A stretch of DNA of 64,000 nucleotides from Mimachlamys varia (GCA_947623455.1 OX392527.1:29752201-29816200), one strand, 5' to 3'; positions 45,429 to 59,329 are shown, counted from the stretch's first letter. Program-made: numbers and translations. Notes: a model not told the origin generated them from the sequence alone.

Positions 45429-45495
45429 GTCTATCTAGATCCAATTTTACGATACAATTGTCATTCTATCGTAAAACTGCTGGATCTAGATAGAT
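45429..45495. repeat. Hairpin with TCTATCTAGATCC arms
   Basis: The left arm is GTCTATCTAGATCCAATTTT plus ACGATA. The right arm (TATCGTAAAACTGCTGGATC, tagatagat) is its inverse with a 3-bp insertion. A small foldback element or remnant. Confidence 0.6.
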
Positions 45496-45499
45496 CGTG

Positions 45500-48400
45500 T
45501 TTTGAGGAGTTGGCATTTGACAATAGAGTAGGAACCTCTAAGTTACGGTCTACCTGGATCCTATTCATTGTATTGTCTAGCTGTTTAGCAGGTTTTGGTA
45601 GTGTTTATGTTTGTTTAGACATGTTTGTCGTATTTTACAATCCGATAATGTAATGTGCAGTTACACTGGGTAAGGTATATGTTTTAACCGAATGCAGAGG
45701 TATGATGTTTGACATGTAACACACAACGGCTAGATAACTGCACTCATAACCCGTCAAAAATGTTCTGAAAGACCTAGTTAAAAATGATTCTTCTATTTCC
45801 AGGATATAAACATTTGAAAATTTGGAAAATAGCTAACTTTTGATTGTTATTCTTTTACCATCAATTAAAGTAAATCTTAAGGTTTCAAGAGAAACACTTA
45901 AAACGTATTAATTACCAAGTATTTGAAAATTGCCTCTTTAATGTTTCTACACAACGACAACTTAAATAAAGACGGATTTAGTTTTGTTAGCGAAAACGTA
46001 AATGCTGCTTGCGATTTTTCAACGAAAACGTAAGTAAGTCGTATGGTATAATATAAATGGCACATTTATACTTATATTACAATATGAAATAGGTAAGACG
46101 TTATATAGTTCGGCCAAAGAATACAAACAAAAGTAGGATAATTATAAAGAGACATAATGTCGAGACCAGTTATTTTCCGTCGACATCCTTCATTGCTTCA
46201 AATTGGACAACAAGGGAGCCATGTGAACAGGACTATGTTTGATAACTAAGATGTAACGTTACAAATCCCCAAATATGAGAACGTTTGTTTTATAAGCAAT
46301 CTAACATATTTTTTCGAATACCCCTTTTTATTTTGTTTTAATTCTGAATCATAGTCTAGCATATTAGCAATTAAAAGTAAATCAAAATACCTTTATGATA
46401 CAGGCTGTGATGATCGATAGTTAGTATTAAGATATTTTACAATTATACCAGTTAAATCATATCTGTCTAAGATACATATCACAGTACTAAAGGAGAGGTT
46501 TATCTGAAATTCGTATCGAATATTTCAGTATAAAATAAACTATAAAATTGTCATCATGAGACCAGTACAGTATGTAAATAATATGTTTACTATATTAGTG
46601 TAGTGAACTAGGGAAATGACAGAATATGGAAGATATTACGGTATCTTATAGTTTATAATATAGCACGGTTACAGTCAGTATTATTGTAGTGAGATCCTGT
46701 TATTTGCGAGTTACTTTCCTTGGGCTTGCTAATTTAACAACGGGATTAGATTACGCCTCTAGTACAAGGTTACTAACTTTAGAGTTTTCTATATGAAAAC
46801 TACCTAACAATTATGCCGTAACTACAGTCGTTATCCTTCAGCGCCCGCGCTGACTCATGTGTATATAATTTAATAGATCGTCCCAGTGGTCAGTAATTGG
46901 TCAGATAATTATAACCTATGATATCATCGTGCATACTAGGGGGTAACAAAAAGAGGTGCGTGGTTTGGTAAGGCAGATTTTAACCGATTTTAGAGAGATT
47001 TTAGAGAGATTTAACAGAGATTTTAGAGAGATTTAATACAGATTTTAAGGAGATTTTACACAGACTTTACTGAGTTTTGACAGTTCTGACAGAATTTTCA
47101 AGTAGTGTTTGAGTACGGAGAATTATCGTATAGGATGCAAATATTAACCAGATGGAACTTATGTGTGGATGTTTATAGCGTGAATGCGCCGGCGATATTG
47201 AGAAAATGGATTGCCTATATCTTTTGGAATATATGTAACTTTGTGGATTTACCATGCTGAGGATAATAAATATGTGAACTTAATTTAATTCGTGTGTTGT
47301 TTATCGCACCACATCCATCCCAACGGATAATCACGTCTCGTTAATACGGAGCGGACGTTACATTAAAGAGAAATACTGTTTAAGATTAGAAATTTCTGAG
47401 CAGTTAAAAAGGAAAATATTTTCTACATACCTCGTGACAGAGACTGATAAAACATGGCGTATTAGTAAATCACAATATGTTGTCACCATGCATCATACTT
47501 TAAACCAATATCGAAGAAGCGGTGTTTGTAAATTAACTAGAAAACAATTTGCAAACCAACCTGAGAAACACTCATACATACAACAGTCTCACCTTATCCC
47601 TTTTATATTTATTTATTAAAAACTCTAGAGGCTATTTGTTCATTTAAATACAATTTATATATAAAGTGTATAAAATAATTGTCACAGTGATACTAATCAA
47701 AATAGAAAGATGTAGCTTTCAAGCTAATCATGCACAATTAATACTGACCAGGGTTATGACATTTGACTCACTATGGTCTATAAGATATTAATATTGACCG
47801 ATGACCAAATCATTAGCACATTTTTAAGATAATATGTACAAATGAAATAAATGACACACAGATTTATAACGATTATGCATTGAAAAAATAAATTTAAATG
47901 ATCTTTGGTATAAATAAGGCATGTAACCATTCTGTCATGATTGACAATTAGCCATTACGATTGATATATTACATTATTGTGAAATATCCACAGAAGTTTT
48001 CAGCCTTTAAATTATTATTTAATTCTAACCAGAACAATTATGAAATTTAATTGACAAATTCATGTTATCAAAAATAATCAAACGTAATTGTTCGATGTAG
48101 TTCATGGTTGCATTTTATTAAAAAAATAACAATTAAACGGACATTTGTTTGATTTATTTCAAAATGGCATTTTATTTACAAAGCACGATTAAATAAAAGA
48201 TTTAATACAATGGTGTTGTAATGCATAATTAAAACAACCATGTGAACTATTTGAACTAACCTGTACAATAACAGGAATTGATGATAATGATATTTACGTA
48301 ACCAACCATACCATTACTGTTAAGGACGTCTGGTTTTTAAATCATACTCACCCAGATACACACACGGTAATTGGTGTGTCACACACAGACAGCCCTTACA

Positions 48401-49275
48401 ACACCCGGCGTGTCAGGTTAACAGGGTGTGTATGGTTAGACTCCTTCGGAACATGTCTTTTTGTCCATTTACTAAGTTTAAATTATCAGTTACAATGCTT
48501 TTTATGTTATTCAAAGAAAAAATACCTTCCTGCCTGTCACAAAAAAATATATGTTTGATATGAATAAGCTAAATGTTCAGTTTATTGAGCAGAAAAACCG
48601 ACACCGGTAAAATACATTAAGTAGTCTATAGTAATACACGGTAGGGTATCGATTCAAACACAGTAATTGCTACTGTGTAGGTAGACGACAAAACAAAATG
48701 GAGGTCACGGTATTTCATTTGTGTTGTAAAGGTATCGTTTTACAAACATGAAACTAAACAAGCGAACCACGTTTTAAAACATATAAACGAACGATCTCTC
48801 AAATGGGAGTAATTCACAGATATCAGTTATATCACTGAACTGTACCGGTTTATTGACTAGTTCTTGTTAATGTCAATGTAAAGTTGTGTAACGTTTATAT
48901 ATTCACTGGCCCACAAAAGTCCCCACGAAACATTCAAACCCACACAACATTAACAGTGTTATAGAGGTGAGAGATAAAGGGACGATTTAAAGCCCGTTGA
49001 TAATATACCGATAGATTCAAACCTAGACATTAAATTGTTGGATTGCACATTGTATATTGACAAAATTATGTAAGGTTGAAAAATGTTGTTAAATATTGAT
49101 TTAACTAATCTTCTTCTAAACGACTGGGCCCTGGCTGCGATTCACACAATGTTAGGTACTATAACTTAAAACCGGTAGTTCATGTTTACCGCTGCAGTCG
49201 TCTGTGGCACAACCCAAATATTGGGTAATGAGGTGGACGCAAAGCCTTTCACACAAAAGGATGAAATATTTCCTA
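45500..49275. other. Gap without recognised gene; may hold the 5' end of the TRPM-like gene
   Basis: No exon in phase with 45338 could be recognised. It contains a run of diverged 14-15 bp units (ATTTTAGAGAG) at 46980-47065. An LTR-like 3' end lies before 47362 (AATAAA near 47268, GGACGTTACA end). The remainder is AT-rich. Confidence 0.35.
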
Positions 49276-49948
49276 TAAATTGCGGTTCCCGGATTACGAG
49301 GTTTAATTTCAGTTTCGCTTGGTACAAACCACCACACGGGTTAACACTACAAGCTTTTCCTTTAACACAGGGTATACATTGGTTACGTATCCACCGTTCT
49401 TGGATCAGATCTCTTTAATTGCTACACACCATGTGCCTAAATCTATCTTTGAAAACGTCTAAATCTATAAAAGCATTGCTTATGTTATCAACGTCCTTAC
49501 AAAAATAAATGAGCTAGTGGTAGAACATAGACACGAATCATGTATAGGAAAAGAATAAAAATAAATACCTCATACACCTGCAATGGCGACGAAAGACTTC
49601 TGGATTATGCTGAGTGCATATTCCAGGTAAAGAATCGAAGTGTGCTTTTGGTTTGAGTAACGTAGATTTTTAAAATTCAACGTGTCTCGGCAGGTCCGGG
49701 CGATTTTGTTTAGTGAACCCTGTTTTTTAACAATACAAAAATGGTCGAGTACACTTGTACATATATTCTTTCTATAAAACTTGATAGATATTACTCTGCT
49801 ATCTATAAGCCGTCTGGTAAACACTAAGTTCATAGTAACCACACATCCAATGCACTATATATACATTATTGTGTATTTTATCATTGTCGTTGATACCACA
49901 TAACCAATTCACTCTCGTATACACATTATTGTGTTTATAAAATAAATT

Positions 49949-50264
49949 AGAGAATACCGAACCGTTAAACTAAATCATAATTCAAACACAAAATCGAAAA
50001 AAAAACAGGGGCAAAATATGAACAAAGGAAAAATTAACATGGGGACCCTTGTAAAAGTACAAGATAATAACACCAGGTGTTCCGGAGGAGTAAGCGTCTT
50101 CTGCTTCATCGACGACACCCGCCATGTAAAGCTTTGTCAAGTAAACATCAAGTTCTCCAAATGAGAACGAGTATCATTCAACAGCATACCCCAAAACGTC
50201 CATCTTCATATCGTTTAAAGATACAGAATATTTCTCAATGAGACAAAGATGGCGACTATAAAAC
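49949..50264 (-). repeat. Dispersed foldback-family copy inside the duplication
   Basis: Begins AGAGAATACCGAACCGTTAA and contains accaggtgttccggaggag, cttctgcttcatcgacgac and caaagatggcgactataaa. It interrupts the TAGTAACCACAC minisatellite. The equivalent in the second copy is 53799-54118. Confidence 0.75.
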
Positions 50265-50387
50265 GTACATATATTATCTTATCATCTCCATAGTAACCAC
50301 ACACCCAATATACTAGATATTTCTTATCATCTCCGTAGTAACCACACAACCAATACACTACATATTCATTAGTGTGTATAAAAAAAT

Positions 50388-50530
50388 CAGAGAATACCAA
50401 AGCGTCAACAAAGCCATAATCCGAACTCAAAATCGATTAAACTAGGGGCAAAATAGGAACAAAGGAAAGATTTACATGAAGACTTTAGTAAAAGCACAAG
50501 AGAATAAGACCAGGTGTTCCGGAAGAGTAA
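50388..50530 (-). repeat. Dispersed foldback-family terminal fragment
   Basis: Begins CAGAGAATACCAAAGCGTCA and breaks off after accaggtgttccggaagag, again within minisatellite units. The equivalent in the second copy is 54241-54385. Confidence 0.7.
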
Positions 50531-53500
50531 TCTTATCATCTCCATAGTAACCACACAACCAATACACTAGATCTTCATTATTGTGTATCACATCGTCTCC
50601 ATAGTAACCACCCAACCAATACACTACATATACATTCGCACAAATTGGGGGTCAGGAAAAACAGCATAATTGCTTACTTGACCAACTTTGAAGTTGAATA
50701 ACTAATTATTTGACAATTCTTATTGTGAAATGAGTAGCTATATTTCATAAGCAGTTAATGCATAATACAAATTAGCCAAAATTATTTTACTGATATGTCG
50801 TGTTGACAAAATATTGACCCAAACATATCATTAAAAAATCTTTTTAATTGTTATTACTATCTTTTTCACATTTTAAGTGCAGAAAAATCATCAAATTATT
50901 TCAGTAGCAAGTTCATAATCAATTTTCAAAATAATGGCATTTAATTTAATTGTTTAGTTTTACTGGTCATTCTTTTATCTACATACATAGAGGATATCTA
51001 ACAGTTTTTCAGTAAGGTATTACTTAAGATAATGTTAGATATTCTATTTATTTCATTTTTATAGCAAAATCTACAGTGGCAGCTTTTGATTTTTCCAAAA
51101 TGTCGCTTGTAAGCAACGTTCTGATTGGTCAAATCAGAAAAATTGATATCACTTGTATAGAATGAATAATTCTCGTTATTTCACTGGTAAAAAGTATAAT
51201 AAAAAGGTTAATGTTCTTCAGAGTGGTCAAAATGTGCTGATTTGGCACTTTTTCGAATTTTCATATTGAATGCTTTATACATATCTTTCACATGTGTTTT
51301 AATGATAAGAAAGGCAAATGCTAGAGTCATTTTAGTCTTCATTAAAGTATGAGCATTGCTTATCTTAAATACTAAATCAAATAAGATACATTTGTCAACA
51401 TGTTTAAAATCAAACCCTGAAAAGACTAAATCTGAACGGTCAAAATGGTCACTATTCTGAACAGCAAAATTCCTTATTTCTTTGCCAAGTTTAATCAGAT
51501 AACCTGAAGACTTTGTCCGAAATGTTACCATGAAATGGTTCTTTTGATTCAGTTAATCTGATCTTGAACTCAATAACTTAACTAAAAATAATATATTTCC
51601 ACTATTGACCATAATTGAGAAAAAGAAATTAATTCTTTTACTCAACCCAAATTATATTATTTAACCGTAATTCGCATTATCCATCAAGCCTATATTATTG
51701 TCTTAAGTAAAGTCAAGTTATTTACCAATCGGATACAACACGAAAAGTTAAGCATATTTTTTTTTTTTTGTAGAATAATGAACTTAGTCATTGTTTTGCC
51801 GTTCTGCCCAAATAACATGCAATTCATTACTTATCTCACCAGCTCCATTTAACCACACAAACAATACACCGGACAGACATTCCTTATCTCACCAGCTCCA
51901 TGGTAACGGGTCTATTATTTATTGAATTTCATATAAAGAGATCATGTGATTGGTATAAAAAAACGATAAATGTCCAGATCATCGATTAAACTTTGATCGG
52001 GTTAGTGAATCTATATATAGGCGAACCTACGTAAATGTTAGCGCACAACACCATATTGAATGTTTGTATTATATAATGACTATAGTTTGAATGCTAAGCA
52101 TTCAATACATCTATTTAGATAGATATTTCAAAATGGTATCGTACTTATGACCATGTAAGACAGTACTAATTGAACGAATTTATATATAATACACATATAT
52201 GGCGTTAATACAAGTAGAAGGTAACCGACACAAACCTGTTATGACGGCGAAATCCCTTTACAGGTGAAGTGTGTATAATTCTGGGTAAAAAATTACTTTC
52301 GGTTTCATTTTTCACAGAAGTAAAACATGTCATGGCGGGTCAGGCCGTTTTTGGTAGATAATTAGTTTATCATTACATAGAGGCCTATACTTTCTTGATT
52401 TCCACAAATTTCCATATAATGTGAAACGTGTATAATTCTGATAAATTGAGGAGTTCAATTCTCAGTCTCGGTGGGTCATGATCAAAGCATAGTTAGTTTA
52501 TCATTACACATAGGTAGGCCGGTACTTTTTGAATCCAACAAAAAAAAAGAGATCTTGTGATTGGTACTAGTGGAAAATTGTTAGTTTCGAGACCAGCGTA
52601 AAATTTCATTGATTTAATGTATCCATGTATAAGCAGATTTATCTTAATGCTAGTACACAACGCCATATAAATTGTATTTGTTGCATACTGAAAATAAGGT
52701 TGCATTCAAAGTAGTTTACAAACTTGTTTCTGTATCGAATTTATAAAGTACAAAAAAAACTTTTAAATGAAATTCCGCATCAGCCAGATTATGTGTATTA
52801 TATGTTCTTTAGGAAAAGGTAAGTTCCTCTTTACTATTAGTCCAGTCAAATTAGCAAAAATACTTAGTATAGGACCAACCATGACAAAATTGAAACAAAA
52901 TTTCGCTTTTTATTTCCTTCATACCTGGCTAGTGAAACTTCTGTCTAGTTTTTCAAATAGTTCTTCTTTTCCTTGATAACCTGCATCACCTTTACCCCGT
53001 TTCTTCAAAAGAAATACAAACCTTTGAACTGGGTAGTTACACTCACTTGATTTAAATGCGAGATATTTTCTTAATTACATAACTTTTGAGACATGTAGAG
53101 AACTCCACCAAAACTAATACCTCAACATGGTATTGTAAATTGCGGTTCCCGGATTACGAGCTTCAATTTCAGTTTCGCTTGGTACAAACCACCACACGGG
53201 TTAACACTACAAGCTTTCTATTTAACACAGGGTATACATTGGTTACGTATCTACCGTTATTACTACACACCATGTGCACCCGATCTGCCTAAATCTATCT
53301 TTGAAAATATCTAATAAGCATTGCTTATGTTATCAACGTCCTTACAATAAAAAAATGAGCTAGTGGTAGAACATAGACACGAATCATGTAAAGGAAAAGA
53401 ATAAAAATGAATACCTCATACACCTGCAATGGCGACGAAAGACTTCTGGATTATGCTGAGTGCATACGAGTTCCAGATAACGAATCGAAGTGTGCTTTCG

Positions 53501-53798
53501 GTTTGAGTCACGTAGATTTTTAAAATTCAACGTGTCTCGGCAGGTCCGGGCGATTTTGTTTAGTGAACCCTGTTTTTTAACAATACAAAAATGGTCGAGT
53601 ACACTTGTACACATATTCTTTCTATAAAACTTGATAGATATTACTCTGCTATCTATAAGCCGTCTGGTAAACACTAAGTTCATAGTAACCACACATCCAA
53701 TGCACTATATATACATTATTGTGTATTTTATCATTGTCGTTGATACCACATAACCAATTCACTCTCGTATACACATTATTGTGTTTATAAAATAAATT

Positions 53799-54118
53799 AG
53801 AGAATACCGAACCGTTAAACTAAATCATAATTCAAACTCAAAATCGAAAAAAAGGGGCAAAATATGAACAAAGGAAAAATTAACATGGGGACCCTTGTAA
53901 AAGTACAAGATAATAACACCAGGTGTTCCAGAGGAGTAAGCGTCTTCTGCTTCATCGACGACACCCGCCATGTAAAGCTTTGTCAAGTAAACATCAAGTT
54001 CTCCAAATGAGAACCGAGTATCATTGACAATCAACAGCATACCCCAAAACGTCCATCTTCATATCGTTTAAAGATACAGAATATTTCTCAATTAGACAAA
54101 GATGGCGACTATAAAACG
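53799..54118 (-). repeat. Dispersed foldback-family copy (second duplication copy)
   Basis: Counterpart of 49949-50264 with a few substitutions, so the insertion predates the duplication. Confidence 0.75.
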
Positions 54119-54240
54119 TGCCTATATTATCTTATCATCTCCACAGTAACCACACACCCAATATACTAGATATTTCTTATCATCTCCGTAGTAACCACAC
54201 AACCAATACACTACATATTCATTAGTGTGTATAAAAAAAT

Positions 54241-54385
54241 CAGAGAATACCAAAACGTCAACAAAACCATAATCCGAACTCAAAATCGATTAAACTAGGG
54301 GCAAAATAGGAACAAAGGAAAGATTTACATGAAGACTTTAGTAAAAGCACAAGAGAATAAGACCAGGTGTTCCGGAAGAGTAATC
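54241..54385 (-). repeat. Dispersed foldback-family fragment (second duplication copy)
   Basis: Counterpart of 50388-50530. Confidence 0.7.
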
Positions 54386-54996
54386 TTATCATCTCCATAG
54401 TAACCACACAACCAATACACTAGATCTTCATTATTGTGTATCACATCGTCTCCATAGTAACCACCCAACAAATACACTACATATACATTCGCACAAATTG
54501 GGGGTCAGGAAAAACAGCATAATTGCTTACTTGACCAACTTTGAAGTTGAATAACTAATTATTTGACAATTCTTATTGTGAAATGAGTAGCTATATTTCA
54601 TAAGCAGTTAATGCATAATACAATTTAGCCAAAATTATTTTACTGATATGTCGTGTTGACAAAATATTGACCCAAACATATCATTAAAAAATCTTTTTAA
54701 TTGATAATAATATCTTTTTCACATTTTAAGTGCAGAAAAATCATCAAATTATTTCAGTAGTAAGTTCATAATCAATTTTCAAAATAATGGCATTTAATTT
54801 AATTGTTTAGTTTTACTGGTCATTCTTTTATCTACATACATAGAGGATATCTAACAGTTTTTCAGTAAGGTATTACTTAAGATAATGTTAGATATTCTAT
54901 TTATTTCATTTTTATAGCAAAATCTACAGTGGCAGCTTTTGATTTTTCCAAAATGTCGCTTGTAAGCAACGTTCTGATTGGTCAAATCAGAAAAAT

Positions 54997-55024
54997 TGAT
55001 ATTTTTCACTAGTGAAAAATATCA
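54997..55024. repeat. Perfect 28-bp palindrome, core missing in the sister copy
   Basis: The palindrome is TGATATTTTTCACT followed by its exact inverse. At the equivalent place in the first copy (51144-51151) only the outer eight bases TGATATCA remain. Confidence 0.9.
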
Positions 55025-57469
55025 CTTGTATAGAATGAATAATTCTCGTTATTTCACTGGTAAAAAGTATAATAAAAAAGGTTAATGTTCTTCAGAGTGG
55101 TCAAAATGTGCTGATTTGGCACTTTTTCGAATTTTCATATTGAATGCTGTACATATTTCTTTCACATGTGTTTTAATGATAAGAAAGGCAAATGCTAGAG
55201 TCATTTTAGTCTTCATTAAAGTGTGAGCATTGCTTATCTTAAATACTAAATCAAATAAGATACATTTGTCAACATGTTTAAAATCAAACCCTGAAAAGAC
55301 TAAATCTGAACGGTCAAAATGGTTACTATTCTGAACAGCAAAATTCCTTATTTCTTTGCCAAGTTTAATCAGATAACCTGAAGACTTTGTCCGAAATGTT
55401 ACCATGAAATGGTTCTTTTGATTCAGTTAATCTGATCTTGAACTCAATAACTTAACTGAAAATAATATATTTCCACTATTGACCATAATTGAGAAAAAGA
55501 AATTAATTCTTTTACTCAACCCAAATTATATTATTTAACCGTAATTCGCATTATCCATCAAGCCTATATTATTGTCTTAAGTAGAGTCAAGTTATTTACC
55601 AATCGGATACAACACGAAAAGTTAAGCATATTTTTTTTTTTTTTGTAGAATAATGAACTTAGTCATTGTTTTGCCGTTCTGCCCAAATAACATGCAATTC
55701 ATTACTTATCTCACCAGCTCCATTTAACCACACAAACAATACACCGGACAGACATTCCTTATCTCACCAGCTCCATGGTAACGGGTCTATTATTTATTGA
55801 ATTTCATACAAAGAGATCATGTGATTGGTATAAAAAAAAACGATAAATGTCCAGATCATCGATTAAAATTTGATCGGGTTAGTGAATCTATATAGGCGAA
55901 CCTACGTAAATGTTAGCGCACAACACCATATTGAATGTTTGTATTATATAATGACTATAGTTTGAATGCTAAGCATTCAATACATCTATTTAGATAGATA
56001 TTTCAAAATGGTATCGTACTTATGACCATGTAAGACAGTACTAATTGAACGAATTTATATATAATACACATATATGTAAATCCCTTTACAGGTGAAGTGT
56101 GTATAATTCTGGGTAAAAAATTACTTTCGGTTTCATTTTTCACAGAAGTAAAACATGTCATGGCGGGTCAGGCCGTTGTTGGTAGATAATTAGTTTATCA
56201 TTACATAGAGGCCTATACTTTCTTGATTTCCACAAATTTCCATATAATGTGAAACGTGTATAACTCTGATAAATTGAGGAGTTCAATTCTCAGTCTCGGT
56301 GGGTCATGATCAAAGCATAGTTAGTTTATCATTACACATAGGTAGGCCGGTACTTTTTGAATCCAACAAAAAAAAGAGATCTTGTGATTGGTACTAGTGG
56401 AAAATTGTTAGTTTCGAGACCAGTGTAAAATTTCATTGATTTAATGTATCCATGTATAAGCAGATTTATCTTAATGCTAGTACACAACGCCATATGAATT
56501 GTATTTGTTGCATACTGAAAATAAGGTTGCATTCAAAGAATTTTACAAACTTGTTTCTGTATCGAATTTATAAAGTACAAAAAAAACTTTTAAATGAAAT
56601 TCCGCATCAGCCAGATTATGTGTATTATATGTTCTTTAGGAGAAGGTAAGTTCCTCTTTACTATTAGTCCAGTCAAATTAGCAAAAATACTTAGTATAGG
56701 ACCAACCATGACAAAATTGAAACAAAATTTCGCTTTTTATTTCCGTCATACCTGGCTAGTGAAACTTCTGTCTAGTTTTTCAAATGGTTCTTCTTTTCCT
56801 TGATAACCTGCATCACCTTTACCCCGTTTCTTCAAAAGAATTACAAACCTTTGAACTGGGTAGTTGCACTCACTTGATTTAAATGCGAGATATTTTCTTA
56901 ATTGCATAACTTTTGAGACATGTAGAGGACTCCACCAAAACTAATACCTCAACATGCAGTATGAATTATTGGAAAAGTAAGTATACGCAAGCATACGTTT
57001 ATTCTGATAAGTCTTTCATGTATAGCGTCCAATGCATTTCCAACCAATTTTTCGGATGTTTTGACTTTTTTCCAAAACTTATTAGACTAAGTAGCCGTTT
57101 TTAAACAAATCAAGCCGCCGATAATATTAATTAAAACAAAAGTACAAAACTATTATACACGAAACACTGTGATTTGATAGTCGATGGTGTCAGTTAAGTG
57201 ACATATGGATGAGCTTCTGGTTATTTTAGGTATATGAGTCGATTTATCAACCCTTCAGAAAATAATATCATTATTGAATAACAATATTGTTAATGTTCTT
57301 CAGTGTTCAAATTAATGGTGAAGAAATATCACGAATTATCTTTTAGTTTTCGCCATCCATGGCATTTCTCTCAGACTGTGATCAAACATAACTGACTATA
57401 ATCGCTAATCAGAAGCAGTCCCCGAAACTTGTTGGCTCTCTCTCTAAGTTTTGATAGTTTGATAGAGTT

Positions 57470-57640
57470 TGTTGTCGATGAAGCAGAATGCGCTTATTCT
57501 TCTGGAACACCTGGTCTTATTATCTTGTAGTTTTACTAGAGTCTCTATGTAAATCTTTCCTTTGTTTCTAATTTAATCAATTTTGAGTTCGGATTATGGT
57601 TTTGTTGACGCTTTGGTATTCTCTGTTTTTTTGTTTTTTG
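57470..57640 (+). repeat. Dispersed foldback-family fragment (right half)
   Basis: Contains gttgtcgatgaagcagaatg, ctggaacacctggtctta, and ends gttttgttgacgctttgg, tattctct. The left half is absent. Confidence 0.75.
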
Positions 57641-58800
57641 TTTTTTTTTTTATTTCACAGATTTGTTTCTGCATCTGCCCGCGATATGTGACTCAGGTGT
57701 TAAGGAACGTTTGAGTTTTAAGCCTTGTTAGAGGAGGCGAGCAAATGTGCGAGTGTTCATTTAGTGTTCTACTAGAGAAACATGAGGTCTTCTCAGAATA
57801 TATTTAATTTATTTTCAGATCTCATTAACTTATGCGATATTGGAATTTCTGCTATTTGTATCATATCTTAGTAATGTGTATCCCATAACCGTAGCGACTG
57901 GCTCACGTAGGGAAGTATCCTGGAGATTCATTACATACTAGTTAGTTTATATATACAATGATCTATTGTTTGTTTCGTATAATTTCCAACAAATACCAAT
58001 GTACAATGACGTGAAAACCTATATATTGTTTAAACTTGACTTTAATAAATCAAGGCCTATACCCATTCAATTTATGTAATGTTTCCTCGGTGTTAAGATT
58101 TAAAATTGGACCACTTGGGATGAGGGGGCTCGTCCACTTTCACATATCTATGACTATGTATTAAACGAAGCGCAGCTGAATCGAGTGATTTTGGTTAATA
58201 AAAGCCGAAATCGACATTTGTTTTCTTCTTGTGTACATATCATTTACTGGTCATTTGTCTGATGAAGGCGACAAGAGTGCATAGCATACTGGACATTGAA
58301 ACGTCACGTAAACATATAGTGATTTTGTAACAAGATTTTTGCATAAACATTTCCAATATATGCATAATGTAACAAAATATGTAAAGGCCTTAAATTGTTG
58401 AGTGTGCTGAATTTTACAGTTATTTGAATTTTGTGTCAAGTATGTTGTTAAACATGATCCCGGATCAGTACTTCCGTGTCACGTGATACTCGTGACGTGT
58501 ATCACGCTACTTGTGACAAGCAACAATGGGGCGCTTAGGTGACTTGCGGAAGATAACATTCCTTTTGTGTTAGGCAAATTATTTCCGGCTGTCTGCCTCG
58601 GTGTCTTTATGTTGTATTGTCTTACTCACACACAGGTATAAATGTACATGTAGATATTCACATTGTTATTATGCCTATCCTATTTCCCTAAAAGCACTTA
58701 GAGTTTCCTCTCCAAAAGGGACTACTCCCTAGACGAAAAAGGACTTCACTCTTATGAATATTTGTAGGCGGAGATCATGAAATGTGTACCAATGAAAATA

Positions 58801-58880
58801 TTGTGTGTGTGAGAGAGAAGGAGAGAGGGAGAGACAGACAGACAGAGAGAGAAAGGGAGAGACAGACAGACAGAGAAATC
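58801..58880. repeat. GA/GACA-rich microsatellite
   Basis: GTGTGT, then GAGAGA and GACAGACAGACAGA blocks. The block ggagagacagacagacagag occurs twice. Confidence 0.8.
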
Positions 58881-59329
58881 TTTTACGAAACCGTAAGCAT
58901 TTGATAGGCGGGGCCTTCATCGTGGCTCTGGTAAAGCCACAATTGTCACAACGTCACTTAACCACAACAGTGAAAATGATCATCGATGTCAGGTCGTTTT
59001 GATGATACTATAGTTAATAAAAATACCTAAATGTTAGACGATTAAAGTACCTCAAAAACAGAGGCCGTTGTTAAAACTGCAATTATTTTTTCTTCAAACT
59101 TCAACATAATGGAAGCGTGGAAAATAAGGGACACAAGAAAGGTGAATGAGTGTCTCCCATACAACTACATATATATTTACGCTACGATTTACAGAACTTA
59201 CTTAGGTGGATGGAGTAGATATACTGAAATCAATGGTGACTAGGTACTAGATCACATCATCTGAATGTTTATAATCAATCAAGTTGATATTGTATTACCA
59301 AAACTTGATTGCCTGATCTCTCTTTCTGT

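Larger units (their letters stand above)
49276..53129. repeat. First copy of a 3.85-kb tandem segmental duplication
   Basis: Begins TAAATTGCGGTTCCCGGATT and ends ACCTCAACATG. Its sequence recurs almost unchanged at 53136-56956. It includes a minisatellite of TAGTAACCACACAACCAATA units (about 49845-50640), two foldback-family insertions (49949-50264, 50388-50530) and two short minus-strand frames (49570-49842, 51208-51531). Both frames are open in both copies but do not resemble any family I know. Confidence 0.9.
53136..56956. repeat. Second copy of the 3.85-kb tandem duplication
   Basis: The offset to the first copy is 3,860 bp at the left and 3,827 bp at the right. Differences seen by eye: scattered substitutions, a gap of about 47 bp near 56075 and an extra 20 bp forming a perfect palindrome at 54997-55024. 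It could be a real tandem duplication, or two haplotypes placed side by side by an assembler. Confidence 0.9.

Noticed and set aside
49570..49842. 90-codon minus-strand frame kept in both copies (also 53384-53692), considered as an upstream TRPM exon
   Set aside because: No match to the TRPM N-terminus and no phase evidence; the copies are too similar to show selection.
51208..51531. 107-codon minus-strand frame kept in both duplication copies (also 55082-55405)
   Set aside because: The copies are too similar for conservation to mean anything, the few changes are mostly amino-acid replacing, and there is no family resemblance.
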